A DNA stretch of 64,000 bases from Chryseobacterium gwangjuense (lineage in GTDB: Bacteria > Bacteroidota > Bacteroidia > Flavobacteriales > Weeksellaceae): assembly GCF_021311115.1 (NCBI RefSeq), contig NZ_JAJTNP010000005.1:1-64000 (forward strand), read 5' to 3'. Made by a program: the position numbers and the translations under genes. Of the stretch, positions 9,162-18,371 are shown one piece after another (within the stretch, counting starts at the first letter, position 1; each line of letters opens with the position of its first letter). The notes below the pieces were generated by a model. The model did no database searches and was not told the DNA's origin. It saw nothing but the letters and a program-made list of their open reading frames with translations.

Positions 9162-9240
9162 GACTTTAGTATTTGTTACATTAAAGTTAGTGAGTTAATT
9201 TCTAATATATTATTACCCTTTTGTATTATTTTTAGCATAA

Positions 9241-9267
9241 AAAAACCACAGATTATTCTGTGGTTTT
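9241..9267 (-). terminator. Terminator hairpin
   Basis: AAAAACCACAGA pairs with TCTGTGGTTTT around a 4-nt loop, with A and T runs on both sides. It lies downstream of the leftward PH-domain gene. The same stem sequence recurs at 9979-10007. Confidence 0.85.
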
Positions 9268-9287
9268 CAATAGGTAAAGATTGTCTA

Positions 9288-9902
9288 TTAATTATTAATG
9301 TACTTTTCAAAAATTCTTGAGAAATCTTTTTGAGTATACTTATCGAAACTATTGGTGTTCCAAGCAAAAATATATTCATTAATCGCTCTTAATTCCTGGC
9401 TTTTCGAAACATTTTCCTGTTTTCCCGAAGCTACACTTGTGATCGCTTTTTGAATGCTGTCATTAGAAAAATTCAACAAAGAATGATTGTGGTGAACTTC
9501 CTGCTGAATTGCTAAAAGAGCTTTATACAGATCTTTTAACTGATCAATCTGACCTTTTGCAACACTGATCATCATTGGAACATTCCCGATATTGAATGAA
9601 ATTTCAACATCCAAATCAATCGTTCCCGCAGTTTGCAAAGCAATATTAGAGAAAGGAAACTGATAGTATTCGTATCTCTTCAACACTCTTTTTTTATCCA
9701 AAGCACTTGCTCCGTCAATATGGATCAAAGCTCTGTTGGTAAAACAATATTCGTCTCTTTTAGATTTAATTAAAAAAAATATTTTCTCCTGATCTTCGGC
9801 TAAAATATAATCGTCCGAATCTACTTTATCATAATCCTGAGATGGGATAATCTTACCAATATCTCCCAATCCTAAAGCTTCTGCAGCTAGTTTCTTAAAC
9901 AT
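9288..9902 (-). CDS. Bacterial PH-domain protein (YvbH-like)
   Basis: A 204-residue protein. Residues ~1-125 look like a bacterial PH domain (segments DYILAEDQEKIFFLIKSKRDEYCFTNRALIHIDG and FPFSNIALQTAGTIDLDVEI). Residues ~125-204 look like the helical YvbH-type extension (QELRAINEYIFAWNTNSF). This two-part layout is known from Gram-positive YvbH and many Bacteroidota. No membrane segment or signal peptide is present. The function is not established; a role in binding or scaffolding is inferred from the fold only. It sits as a single gene between two near-identical terminators. Confidence 0.75.
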   Translation of the reverse strand: MFKKLAAEALGLGDIGKIIPSQDYDKVDSDDYILAEDQEKIFFLIKSKRDEYCFTNRALIHIDGASALDKKRVLKRYEYYQFPFSNIALQTAGTIDLDVEISFNIGNVPMMISVAKGQIDQLKDLYKALLAIQQEVHHNHSLLNFSNDSIQKAITSVASGKQENVSKSQELRAINEYIFAWNTNSFDKYTQKDFSRIFEKYINN

Positions 9903-9978
9903 AATTTATTTTTGATTTGTATTTTATTAACGGAATAAAATTAAGAAAATAAGCGAGATAAAAACCCTCTAAGAAAAG

Positions 9979-10007
9979 AAAAACCACAGATTTTGTCTGT
10001 GGTTTTT
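9979..10007 (-). terminator. Terminator hairpin
   Basis: AAAAACCACAGA pairs with TCTGTGGTTTTT around a 5-nt loop. It lies downstream of the leftward lipoamide dehydrogenase gene and has the same stem sequence as the hairpin at 9241-9267. Confidence 0.85.
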
Positions 10008-10054
10008 GATATTATAAACATTGTCAGAGATTTACACCTCTGTCAAAGTAAAAA

Positions 10055-11443
10055 TTAAATGTGAATCACTTCTCCGTAAGCAGCAGCAGCAGCTTCCATG
10101 ATAGCTTCAGAAACTGTTGGGTGCGGGTGAATTGACTTAATGATCTCGTGACCTGTAGTTTCTAATTTTCTAGCAACAACAGCTTCAGCAACCATATCAG
10201 TAACTCCTTCTCCGATCATGTGACATCCTAACCACTCACCATATTTAGCATCGAAAATAACTTTGATGAAACCATCTGTATTTCCGTTTGCAGTAGCTTT
10301 ACCACTTGCAGAAAGAGGGAATTTACCCACTTTGATTTCGTACCCTTTCTCTTTAGCCTGTTTTTCTGTAAGACCTACAGAAGCAACTTCAGGGTGGCAA
10401 TATGTACATCCAGGAATATTACCATAGTCAATTTTCTCAACATGCATTCCTTTGATTTTTTCAACGCAAGTAATTCCTTCCGCAGAAGCAACGTGAGCCA
10501 AAGCCTGAGTCGGGATGATATCTCCGATTGCGTAATATCCAGGAACTGAAGTTTCGTACCATTCGTTTACCAAAACTCTTCCTTTATCTGTCTGGATTCC
10601 CACTTCTTCAAGACCGATATTCTCGATGTTTGCAGCAATACCTACAGCAGATAATAAGATATCAGCTTCAAGAACGATGTTTCCTTTAGCAGTTTTTACA
10701 GTAGCTTTCACTCCTTCTCCGCTTGTGTCAACACTTTCTACAGAAGCATTCGTCATAATTTCGATACCTGTCTTTTTCAAAGATTTCTCTAAGTGTTTAG
10801 AGATTTCCTCATCTTCTACAGGAACGATATTTGGCATAAATTCAACAACAGTTACTTTAGTACCCATTGTGTTATAGAAGTCAGCAAATTCTACTCCGAT
10901 AGCTCCAGAACCTACGACGATCATAGATTTTGGCTGCTCAGGAAGAGATAATGCCTGTCTGTATCCGATTACTTTTTTACCGTCTTGTGGCAAGTTTGGT
11001 AATTCTCTAGAACGAGCTCCTGTAGCGATAATGATATGAGTCCCTGTATATTCAGTTACTTTTCCGTCTTTATCAGTAACAGAAACTTTTTTACCTTTTT
11101 GTACTTTTGCAGTTCCTAAAATAACGTCGATTTTATTCTTTTTCATCAAGAATTCAATCCCTTTGCTCATTTTAGAGGCAACACCACGGCTTCTCTGAAT
11201 TACGTTCGGAAACTCAAAGCTAGCTTCCACTTTATTCAAACCATAATCTTCAGCGTGATTAATATAATGAAAAACCTGAGCCGACTTCAATAAAGCTTTA
11301 GTTGGAATACATCCCCAGTTAAGGCAAATTCCTCCTAAATTTTCTTTCTCGATAATTGCAGTTTTGAAACCTAACTGTGCCGCTCTAATTGCAGTAACAT
11401 ATCCACCAGGACCACTTCCGATGACAATAATATCGTAATTCAT
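10055..11443 (-). CDS. lpdA: Dihydrolipoyl dehydrogenase (E3)
   Basis: A 462-residue flavoprotein that reoxidises dihydrolipoamide of 2-oxoacid dehydrogenase complexes (EC 1.8.1.4). It has the FAD-binding GSGPGGY (9-15), the redox disulfide GGICLNWGCIPTK (C40, C45), the NAD-binding VVGSGAIGVEFA and the C-terminal HPHPT with the catalytic His. The ATG at 11443 begins the usual MNYDIIVIGSG start; the upstream 24-codon extension has no homology character. It probably serves the fused E1 encoded at 30930-33368 as well as other complexes. It is monocistronic, with its own terminator. Confidence 0.95.
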   Translation of the reverse strand: MNYDIIVIGSGPGGYVTAIRAAQLGFKTAIIEKENLGGICLNWGCIPTKALLKSAQVFHYINHAEDYGLNKVEASFEFPNVIQRSRGVASKMSKGIEFLMKKNKIDVILGTAKVQKGKKVSVTDKDGKVTEYTGTHIIIATGARSRELPNLPQDGKKVIGYRQALSLPEQPKSMIVVGSGAIGVEFADFYNTMGTKVTVVEFMPNIVPVEDEEISKHLEKSLKKTGIEIMTNASVESVDTSGEGVKATVKTAKGNIVLEADILLSAVGIAANIENIGLEEVGIQTDKGRVLVNEWYETSVPGYYAIGDIIPTQALAHVASAEGITCVEKIKGMHVEKIDYGNIPGCTYCHPEVASVGLTEKQAKEKGYEIKVGKFPLSASGKATANGNTDGFIKVIFDAKYGEWLGCHMIGEGVTDMVAEAVVARKLETTGHEIIKSIHPHPTVSEAIMEAAAAAYGEVIHI

Positions 11444-11673
11444 TAGTTTAAAATTTTTATGCGAATTTAAGGAAAAATATTGGATGAAGCACGTTTCTGA
11501 AAATTCATAAAGCAATGCATAACAAATGCTATTTTCATTTAATTTTCAACAAAAAAGAGAACACAAAAAGCATTCTCTTTTCAATAAATTTTATTTTAAT
11601 TTAAAAATTTCATAAAACAGAAACTATAGAATTACCCTATATCGATTTTAATATTTCTAAAAAATTGATTGTA

Positions 11674-11925
11674 TTAGAGCTTTTTAAGCAATCTTTTCTG
11701 ACTTTGGTATTTCTCATTCAATGCTTTCAGCTGATCTCTTTTCATCTGTTTCGTTGCTAACGGATGATTTAAAATCGCCTTTTTCTCAGCATTATATCTT
11801 CTATCCAGTTCCTGTCTTTTATGATCCATGAGCTCCTTTTTTGACGGATGCGGTGGCAACTCCTGAGCAGTAACATTCATTGATAAGCCAAATAACAACA
11901 ATGTGGATATGAATAACTTTTTCAT
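11674..11925 (-). CDS. Small secreted helical protein
   Basis: An 83-residue protein with a clear signal peptide (MKKLFISTLLLFGLSMNVTAQ). The ~62-residue mature part is very basic and helical (HKRQELDRRYNAEKKAILNHPL, TKQMKRDQLKALNEKY). The composition resembles small periplasmic helical-hairpin proteins of the Spy type, but I see no LTxxQ motif, so this is not asserted. It stands alone between lpdA and the GH3 gene. The function is unknown. Confidence 0.65.
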   Translation of the reverse strand: MKKLFISTLLLFGLSMNVTAQELPPHPSKKELMDHKRQELDRRYNAEKKAILNHPLATKQMKRDQLKALNEKYQSQKRLLKKL

Positions 11926-12027
11926 GACATTTACTTTTATTGAATGAATTTAATCGAATAATAATCAATCAGTTCATTCAGGTTTAAGGTAAATGTTGCA
12001 CATATCATACCATATTTTTAACAGAAT

Positions 12028-14691
12028 TTATTGAACCTCAATATTTTCTTTCAACGGCAGATTCTTCGAAGAATTCCCTACAAAAATCCTATAAGTACCT
12101 TTTTCCACGATCCAGTTCATTTTTTCATCTAAAAACTGTAATTCTTTCACAGGAACTTCAATTGAAATCTGTTTTGATTCTCCGGGTTTTAAATATACTT
12201 TCTTCAGTCCTTTCAGTTCAATTATTGGCCTTGAAACTGAAGCCAGCAAATCTTTTACATACAATTGAACGACTTCACTTCCCGCTTTTGAACCTGTATT
12301 TTTTACGCTTACTTTCGCAATAATCGTATCGTTTTCAGAATATGTTGTCTGATTTAATTGTAAATCCGAAATTTCAAAAGTCGTGTAGCTCAGTCCAAAA
12401 CCAAACGGATACAACGGTTCCCCACTCAAATCATGATAATCATTTCCTCTTCCCGTCGGATGATGATTGTAAGTCAACGGCAATTGCCCTTCTTCAATCG
12501 GGAAAGTAATGGGTAATTTACCGGAAGGATTTTCGGCTCCGAAAAGAACTTTTGCAACAGCATTTCCTCCTTCTTCTCCGGGATACCAAACGTCTAAAAT
12601 GGCTCCTACTTTATCTTTCCAATCAGTTGTTTTTATCGCAGAACCACCTACCAAAACAACCGTCGTTGGTTTATTTAATTTTGAAACTTCCTGAATGAAT
12701 TTTTCCTGATTTCCGGGAAGACTCAGTGAAGAACGGTCCTGAAACTCCCCTTCATGAATTCCGGCTGTAACAATGATGTAATCTGCATTTTGAGCAAGTT
12801 GTAAAGCATCGTTAAAATCTTTTTGATAATCATTCAAACCATAATTCCAGATCAGTTCAAGATTCGCTTCGCCTCTGTTTTCATGGAATTCTACTACAAT
12901 ATCATACTTTTGACCTTTATTAAAATCTATATCAACTGTTTTTATGGAATAACTCAACTTTTCCCAATTGTCGATCAATAATTTTCCGTTTAAAAACAAT
13001 CTGAAACCATCATTTCCACGCAATCCCAATTGATATTTTCCTGAATTTGGAGCTTCCAGTTTCCCTGCCCAGCGAACACTGTAATTGTCTGGCTGTAGTT
13101 TTTCAGGATTTGGAGAATACAACGTCCATTTGAAATTCAATTGCTCGTCTTGTTTTTCAAAGGCTGGATTTCCTTTTAAATCAGAATTGGAAAAATAATT
13201 TCCTTTTAGCCCTTTTTGATTTTCAGAAGATAAAAATTCCGTTGGAACCGTCACAAAATTTTTCAAATTCCAGTCAATTCCTTTTGAGTAGCTGATTTCA
13301 ATATTTTTATTTTTAACGAAATTTTTAATTCCATCTAAAATACTCACTTTCTTATTTCCCGGTCCTGAATAACCACCCAATCTTGCATCAACAGCATCAG
13401 TTCCGATAACTAAAATCTTTTTATAATTTTCAGAAATCGGAAGTGTTTTTTTATCATTTTGAAGCAAAACAAAAGACTCAACAGCTGTTTTTTCTGCCAA
13501 AGGTTTATGATTGTTTTTTTTTAATTCTTCAATAGCTGCGTTGGAAACGTAAGGATTTTCAAACAAACCCAATTCAAATTTAGCTCTCAATACTCTCGCT
13601 ACTGCATCATCAATTCTTTCCTTCGAAATTCTCCCATCCAAAAACGGAGGAATAAATAACTTATAATGTTGATATTCTGTCTGGAAAATCACATCAAGAC
13701 CAGCATTAATTGCCTGTGCAGAAGCATCATCATAATCTTTTGCCGTAAAATGCAGAACATTTGCTCCACCAACCGCACTTGCATCACTGATGACGAATCC
13801 TTTGAAATTCCATTCATTTTTCAATTTTTCGGTCAATAGCCAATGATTTGCTGTTGAAGGTCTTCCGTCCAACAAATTATAAGAAGTCATCACTGAACGG
13901 CTTTTTCCCTGATGAAAAGCTTTTTGAAAAGGAATCAAATGCGTTTCCTCCAAGTATCTTTTGCTCCAATGAATCGGATATGAATCTCTACCACCTTCTC
14001 CAACATTTGCCAGAAAATGCTTCGGAGTCGTAATAATTCCCTGATTTTCAAAAGAACTAACGAAGTTTACACCCATTAAGGAAGTCAAAAACGGATCTTC
14101 GCCGTACGTTTCCTCTGTTCTTCCCCATCGAACATCGCTCGCCAAATTCACAACCGGAGTCAAAATCTGACGAATTCCTCTCAATTTAGATTCTTTAGCA
14201 ATCGCTGTTGAAACTTCTTTCATCAACTCCGGATTGAAGGTTGCCGACAAACCAATTGCCTGAGGAAAAGCAGTCGCTCCTTCACGCATCAATCCGTGTA
14301 AAGCCTCATCAAAAGGGATAATGGGAATTCCCAATCGGGATTCTTCTACAAAATATTTCTGAATCGCATTAATCTTTTTTGCTAATCTTTCTGCATCTTC
14401 ATTCGCATTGTATTTCAACAATTGTCCGGCAACTCCACCTCCCTGATTTCCTGCACTTACTTGTAAACCGAAAATTCCATGTGAATATTGACCTTTCGGA
14501 ACATTGTCCAAATCTCCGGGAATCATGAAGCATTGCCAGAATTTTTCTTCTGGAGTCATGCGTTTCAGCAAATCCTGAACTCGAGCTTCAATGGGATGTT
14601 TTGGGTCTTTGTATAAAGGTTTTTGAGCGGTAATAAATGTTGTGCTCAATAATGAAATTACTGTAATTTTAAATCTGAGTTTAAAAAGCAT
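12028..14691 (-). CDS. GH3 beta-glucosidase with inserted PA14 domain
   Basis: An 887-residue secreted glycoside hydrolase with a signal peptide at about 1-22. The (beta/alpha)8 GH3 domain has K224-H225 and the likely nucleophile D303 in GFVISDAS. The alpha/beta sandwich domain starts near 395 and is interrupted by a PA14 carbohydrate-binding-like domain at about 495-617 (LKGNYFSN ... ELIWNYG). A fibronectin III-like domain closes the C-terminus. PA14 inserts in GH3 enzymes shape the active-site entrance and favour oligosaccharides. It lies 246 bp downstream of the GH29 fucosidase on the same strand, so the two may act on a common glycan. It has no T9SS tail and is probably periplasmic. Confidence 0.92.
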   Translation of the reverse strand: MLFKLRFKITVISLLSTTFITAQKPLYKDPKHPIEARVQDLLKRMTPEEKFWQCFMIPGDLDNVPKGQYSHGIFGLQVSAGNQGGGVAGQLLKYNANEDAERLAKKINAIQKYFVEESRLGIPIIPFDEALHGLMREGATAFPQAIGLSATFNPELMKEVSTAIAKESKLRGIRQILTPVVNLASDVRWGRTEETYGEDPFLTSLMGVNFVSSFENQGIITTPKHFLANVGEGGRDSYPIHWSKRYLEETHLIPFQKAFHQGKSRSVMTSYNLLDGRPSTANHWLLTEKLKNEWNFKGFVISDASAVGGANVLHFTAKDYDDASAQAINAGLDVIFQTEYQHYKLFIPPFLDGRISKERIDDAVARVLRAKFELGLFENPYVSNAAIEELKKNNHKPLAEKTAVESFVLLQNDKKTLPISENYKKILVIGTDAVDARLGGYSGPGNKKVSILDGIKNFVKNKNIEISYSKGIDWNLKNFVTVPTEFLSSENQKGLKGNYFSNSDLKGNPAFEKQDEQLNFKWTLYSPNPEKLQPDNYSVRWAGKLEAPNSGKYQLGLRGNDGFRLFLNGKLLIDNWEKLSYSIKTVDIDFNKGQKYDIVVEFHENRGEANLELIWNYGLNDYQKDFNDALQLAQNADYIIVTAGIHEGEFQDRSSLSLPGNQEKFIQEVSKLNKPTTVVLVGGSAIKTTDWKDKVGAILDVWYPGEEGGNAVAKVLFGAENPSGKLPITFPIEEGQLPLTYNHHPTGRGNDYHDLSGEPLYPFGFGLSYTTFEISDLQLNQTTYSENDTIIAKVSVKNTGSKAGSEVVQLYVKDLLASVSRPIIELKGLKKVYLKPGESKQISIEVPVKELQFLDEKMNWIVEKGTYRIFVGNSSKNLPLKENIEVQ

Positions 14692-14715
14692 TGTAAATAG
14701 TTTGGTTTAAAATCA

Positions 14716-14741
14716 GTTCTTTTGTCTTGAAACAAAAGAAC
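14716..14741. repeat. Perfect 10-bp inverted repeat between GH3 and GH29 genes
   Basis: GTTCTTTTGT and ACAAAAGAAC are perfect inverted copies around a 6-nt spacer. The surrounding 200 bp also holds G+C-richer fragments (ACTCGGGCGGAAACA) unlike neighbouring spacers. It could be part of a dispersed intergenic repeat. It lacks a T-run directly after the stem, so it is a poor terminator. Confidence 0.45.
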
Positions 14742-14937
14742 CAAAAATTCAAGACTGGATTCTTCAGCTAAAATTTTGAAAAACTTCCTAAAATTTCCAA
14801 AACTCGGGCGGAAACATTGATTTTATATAAAAAGAATAATTTTTGCCGCCACTCAAACAGTGGAAATTTTTTAACGGAATTTTTTCAAAATTTCTTAACG
14901 CTTCAAAATCCTAAGTCATTTTAGTGACACATTCAAA

Positions 14938-16380
14938 TTATTGTATAATTTGAATAACAGTTGAATATTTTAATTGAGTTCTTTCTTTTGGTAAATTGAG
15001 CTCAATTGAATTTCCTGTTTTTTTCCATTGAATTTTATTTTTTAAACCTAAAATTTTCAAAGATTTTGGTTTAAAATTTTCAGGAATGACAAAGCTTAAT
15101 GTTGATGGAGCCTCATAATTTGTTTTGTCATTCAAATGAAAAACATTCACCGTTTTTCCATCTTTACTTTGGGTATAATAAAAATTTCCGTCATGATAAG
15201 GAGCAATACTTCTTGTCGCAAAAACCGCAGACTGGTTTTTATCCATCCAACCCGAAATCTCTTTTAATCTTTCATAGACGATAGCATCATAATCTCCGTT
15301 TGGACCCGGAGCAATATTCATCAGGTAATTTCCGCCTCTTGAAATGATTTTCACCAATGTTTCGATGATTTTCTGAGACGATTTATAATTATCGTTCGGA
15401 ACATATGAGAACGAATCTCCCATTGTGATGCAGCTTTCCCAAGGAATCGACAATGCCTTTTCCGGAACCGCTTGTTCGGGAGTCACATAATTTTCCCATT
15501 TTCCAGGAACAGTGCGATCTACAATGATAATTCCCGGTTGGTTTTTTCGAGCCATTGTCCCGATTTTATCCATGTCGATATCCTGTTCGACCTTAATAGT
15601 TCTTTGCCATTCAACATTGGGATCTATGGTATGAAACGGACGAACCCAACCTCCATCTAACCAAAGAATATCTACTTTACCATAATTTGAAGTGATTTCA
15701 TTTAATTGATTAAAGGTAAAATTCTTGAAATTGTTCCATTTTTCAGGGTATTTTTTCGGATCATAGTTCACATTTCGATCTTTTGGCGGAAAATATGACC
15801 ACCAATAATCATCTGAATGCCAATCGGGTTTTGAAAAGTAAGCTCCGATTTTAAAACCGTCCTTTCTGAATGTATTAAAAACTTCCTTTACCACATCTGC
15901 TTTTGGATTCTTGGAAAAAGGTGTTTTGGCTGAAGTAATTTTATAATCAGATTGTTGTGTATCAAACATAGCAAAACCATCGTGATGCTTTGTAGTAAAC
16001 ACCACATATTTCATTCCTGCCTTTTTAGCTGCATCTGCCCATTTTTGTGGATTGAACTGAGTCGGATTGAAAGTTGTCTGAAGATTTTCGTAGTTTTTTA
16101 CATATTCGTAGTACGATTTTCCATGTTCAGATTTTCTTTGTGTCCAGGATTCATCTTCCGGACAAAGACTCCAGCTTTCAACAATTCCCCATTGGCTGTA
16201 GGTTCCCCAATGCATAAAAAGTCCGAATTTTAAATCCTGCCAGTTTTCTAGATTTTTAATAACAAGTGGATCTGCAGGTTTTTGATAACCATCTGAAACA
16301 TTATGAGCCTGTGAAAAAAAAGTGGATGATATGAGTAATGATGAGAAAAATAAGGTTTTAGTTTTTGGTGTAATTAACAT
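14938..16380 (-). CDS. Alpha-L-fucosidase, family GH29
   Basis: A 480-residue enzyme with a signal peptide (about 1-25) that releases alpha-linked L-fucose by a retaining mechanism. The family motifs are FGLFMHWGTYS (H57), TTKHHDGFAMF (H132, H133) and DILWLDGGW with the nucleophile D242. The C-terminal beta-sandwich domain follows from about 385. A SWGIVESW-type loop and the DLWWF-like region are also present. It is probably first in a two-gene glycan-degradation unit with the PA14-GH3 enzyme downstream. No SusC/SusD pair or regulator is adjacent. Confidence 0.93.
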   Translation of the reverse strand: MLITPKTKTLFFSSLLISSTFFSQAHNVSDGYQKPADPLVIKNLENWQDLKFGLFMHWGTYSQWGIVESWSLCPEDESWTQRKSEHGKSYYEYVKNYENLQTTFNPTQFNPQKWADAAKKAGMKYVVFTTKHHDGFAMFDTQQSDYKITSAKTPFSKNPKADVVKEVFNTFRKDGFKIGAYFSKPDWHSDDYWWSYFPPKDRNVNYDPKKYPEKWNNFKNFTFNQLNEITSNYGKVDILWLDGGWVRPFHTIDPNVEWQRTIKVEQDIDMDKIGTMARKNQPGIIIVDRTVPGKWENYVTPEQAVPEKALSIPWESCITMGDSFSYVPNDNYKSSQKIIETLVKIISRGGNYLMNIAPGPNGDYDAIVYERLKEISGWMDKNQSAVFATRSIAPYHDGNFYYTQSKDGKTVNVFHLNDKTNYEAPSTLSFVIPENFKPKSLKILGLKNKIQWKKTGNSIELNLPKERTQLKYSTVIQIIQ

Positions 16381-16516
16381 CGAAGTTTTGTTTGCGCTAA
16401 TTTAATCATCATTTATTAAAACCACAAAAATCAATAAATATTTACATACAGGCTAAGATTTAGTTTAAAATAAATTCTGAAATATTTAAAAATTCACAAA
16501 AATGGTTTATCATCAT

Positions 16517-17410
16517 TTAAACTAAGTCTTTCAGTACATCATCTACTTTCGAATATGTAAATTCAAAACCACTCTTCATCAATTTTTCAGGATATACATT
16601 TCTGCTTTTTAGTAATAATTCTGTTTCAGTTTTTAAAAATAATGAAGCTATTTCCAATTGCCAAACAGGTGCATCGAACCCAAATGAAATCCTCATTTCT
16701 TTTCTTAGTTTTCTCATCAATTCTTCGTTGGATATTGGGTTTGGAGCCGTAATATTAATTTCTCCTGAAATATTTTCGTTATTGATGATAAATTCAACTG
16801 CTTTGCAAAAATCATCAATGTGAATCCAGCTTACGTTTTGATTTCCTCTTCCCTGTTTCCCTCCTAAACCGAATTTGGTAATCATTTTTAATTTTGGAAA
16901 TGCTCCCCCATTATTTCCTAATACAATCGAAGTTCGCAGCGCTACTTTTCGTACATTTTCTGTTGTTATTTTAAAAAATTCCTTTTCCCAGCTTTTGCAA
17001 ATATTCATTGAAAAGTCATCGCCAATAATTCCATTTTCTTCTGTATTTAAATGGGTTTCTGAATGAACATAAATTGTTGCAGAACTCGCATTCAACCAAA
17101 CTTTAGGTTTATTATTACATTCATCAACAGCTTGTTGAAGCACTTTTGTACTTTGAATTCTTGAAAAATAAATTTCCTGTTTGTTTTTCTCCGTAAATCT
17201 ACAATCCACAGATTTCCCAGCAAGATTGATTACAACATCGGTATCTTCCAATAAATTTTTCCAATCACATAACGTTTTTCCATCCCATCGAATTTCGTTT
17301 TTACGTTTCGGACTTCTGGTCAAAACATATACTTCATGTCCTTTTTCAGTAAAATAGTTTTCTAGATTTTTTCCGAGGAAGCCGGTTCCTGCTGCGATGA
17401 TTATTTTCAT
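16517..17410 (-). CDS. TIGR01777-family NAD(P)-dependent epimerase-like protein
   Basis: A 297-residue SDR-like protein. The Rossmann start IIIAAGTGFLGKNLENYF, the segment RSPKRKNEIRWDG, the DVVINLAGKSVDCRF block and the C-terminal DUF1731 end (YPEKLMKSGFEFTYSKVDDVLKDL) identify the TIGR01777 (YfcH/SDR39U1) family. The substrate is unknown for the whole family. It is the last gene of the leftward cluster headed by the GbsR/MarR-type regulator. The 144-bp gap to DUF2071 holds a dispersed repeat, so cotranscription is plausible but not certain. Confidence 0.88.
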   Translation of the reverse strand: MKIIIAAGTGFLGKNLENYFTEKGHEVYVLTRSPKRKNEIRWDGKTLCDWKNLLEDTDVVINLAGKSVDCRFTEKNKQEIYFSRIQSTKVLQQAVDECNNKPKVWLNASSATIYVHSETHLNTEENGIIGDDFSMNICKSWEKEFFKITTENVRKVALRTSIVLGNNGGAFPKLKMITKFGLGGKQGRGNQNVSWIHIDDFCKAVEFIINNENISGEINITAPNPISNEELMRKLRKEMRISFGFDAPVWQLEIASLFLKTETELLLKSRNVYPEKLMKSGFEFTYSKVDDVLKDLV

Positions 17411-17451
17411 GGTATTTTGGTTGATTGTTGTTTGTTGCTAGTTTTTCGTAA

Positions 17452-17494
17452 GATGCTTCGACAAGCTCAGCATGACATCTCTAATACTAATCGT
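17452..17494. repeat. Dispersed intergenic sequence (copy 1)
   Basis: It contains GATGCTTCGACAAGCTCAG and the 14-mer GCTCAGCATGACAT (17465-17478), which recurs at 18341-18354 in the next spacer. From memory, sequences of this kind are common between genes in flavobacteria. The function is unknown. Confidence 0.55.
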
Positions 17495-17554
17495 TCTTAA
17501 TTGCTTAACAAAAGTATTTTAGTTCAAAACTTTTTACTTGGCTCTTTTTACTTC

Positions 17555-18265
17555 TTACTTTTCATTCAAATACTTCTTCGTTTTTACTTCAATTTCAGAA
17601 CCTTCTGCAAGCATTACAGAAAGTGGTTTCTGATGATTCAAACATTCAAAATCTTTTCCGTAGATATGTTTAAAATCAATTTCAAGCTGATGATTTTTAA
17701 CCCAATAATATTCCCATTTTGGATGACATACTTTGTATTCTGAGGTTTCATTTTTCTTTTTTGTAAAACCATAATAATGTTCAGTGATGAATTCAAATTC
17801 AGAATTAGCTTCCATTTTTAAAGGTTTATTTTGAGCTCTAATCTCGATGGAATGCCACGTTTTATCTTTCCAAGAGTATTTTATTAACAATTCTTCGTTT
17901 TTTTGACAAATCGTATTTTTCATCGGCATTGTCTTGTAATTTTCTTTGTAAACAGAATTTGCTACAAAGCTCAATGCAGGTTTCGGAACGATTTCTTTGA
18001 TGAAAACCACTCCTCTCTTCCATTCGTTCCCTTCTTTCTTCTTTACATAAAATCTCAAATTTACTTCTTCAAAATTTCGGTGAAAAGGAATAGGAAGTCC
18101 TAATAATTTGGTATTTAAAAACATAAATCCGACAAGACTTACATAGCATTTTCCTTGATAAAAATCGAGCTCAGTACCTTTTGGAAGATATTTTTCTAAG
18201 ATTTCAGGATTGATTTCGTAGTTGATAATGGCTAATTTTCGGCATTCTGCTTTTAGGAAGTTCAT
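17555..18265 (-). CDS. DUF2071 (YqjF-like) protein
   Basis: A 236-residue protein matching the DUF2071 pattern: N-terminal ILEKYLPKGTELDFYQGKCYVSLVGFMF, then RNFEEVNLRFYVKKK, RGVVFIKEIVPK and HYYGFTKK. The fold is beta-rich and related to acetoacetate decarboxylase-like proteins. It has no membrane segment or signal peptide. The function is unknown. Its position between SRPBCC and the TIGR01777 epimerase recalls clusters in which these families occur together, which suggests a small-molecule or lipid-related role (inference). Confidence 0.88.
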   Translation of the reverse strand: MNFLKAECRKLAIINYEINPEILEKYLPKGTELDFYQGKCYVSLVGFMFLNTKLLGLPIPFHRNFEEVNLRFYVKKKEGNEWKRGVVFIKEIVPKPALSFVANSVYKENYKTMPMKNTICQKNEELLIKYSWKDKTWHSIEIRAQNKPLKMEANSEFEFITEHYYGFTKKKNETSEYKVCHPKWEYYWVKNHQLEIDFKHIYGKDFECLNHQKPLSVMLAEGSEIEVKTKKYLNEK

Positions 18266-18302
18266 AACTTTTGGTTGTTGGTTGATAGTCTTTGTGGTTG
18301 AA

Positions 18303-18371
18303 ATGCTTCTTGAACATTCGTTCGTAAATTTTCAATTTATGCTCAGCATGACATTGCGAATATTAATTGTT
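18303..18371. repeat. Dispersed intergenic sequence (copy 2)
   Basis: It shares AATGCTTC and GCTCAGCATGACAT (18341-18354), and a similar AATAnTAATnGTT tail, with the spacer at 17452-17494. It interrupts the leftward gene cluster between SRPBCC and DUF2071 without breaking a gene. Confidence 0.5.
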
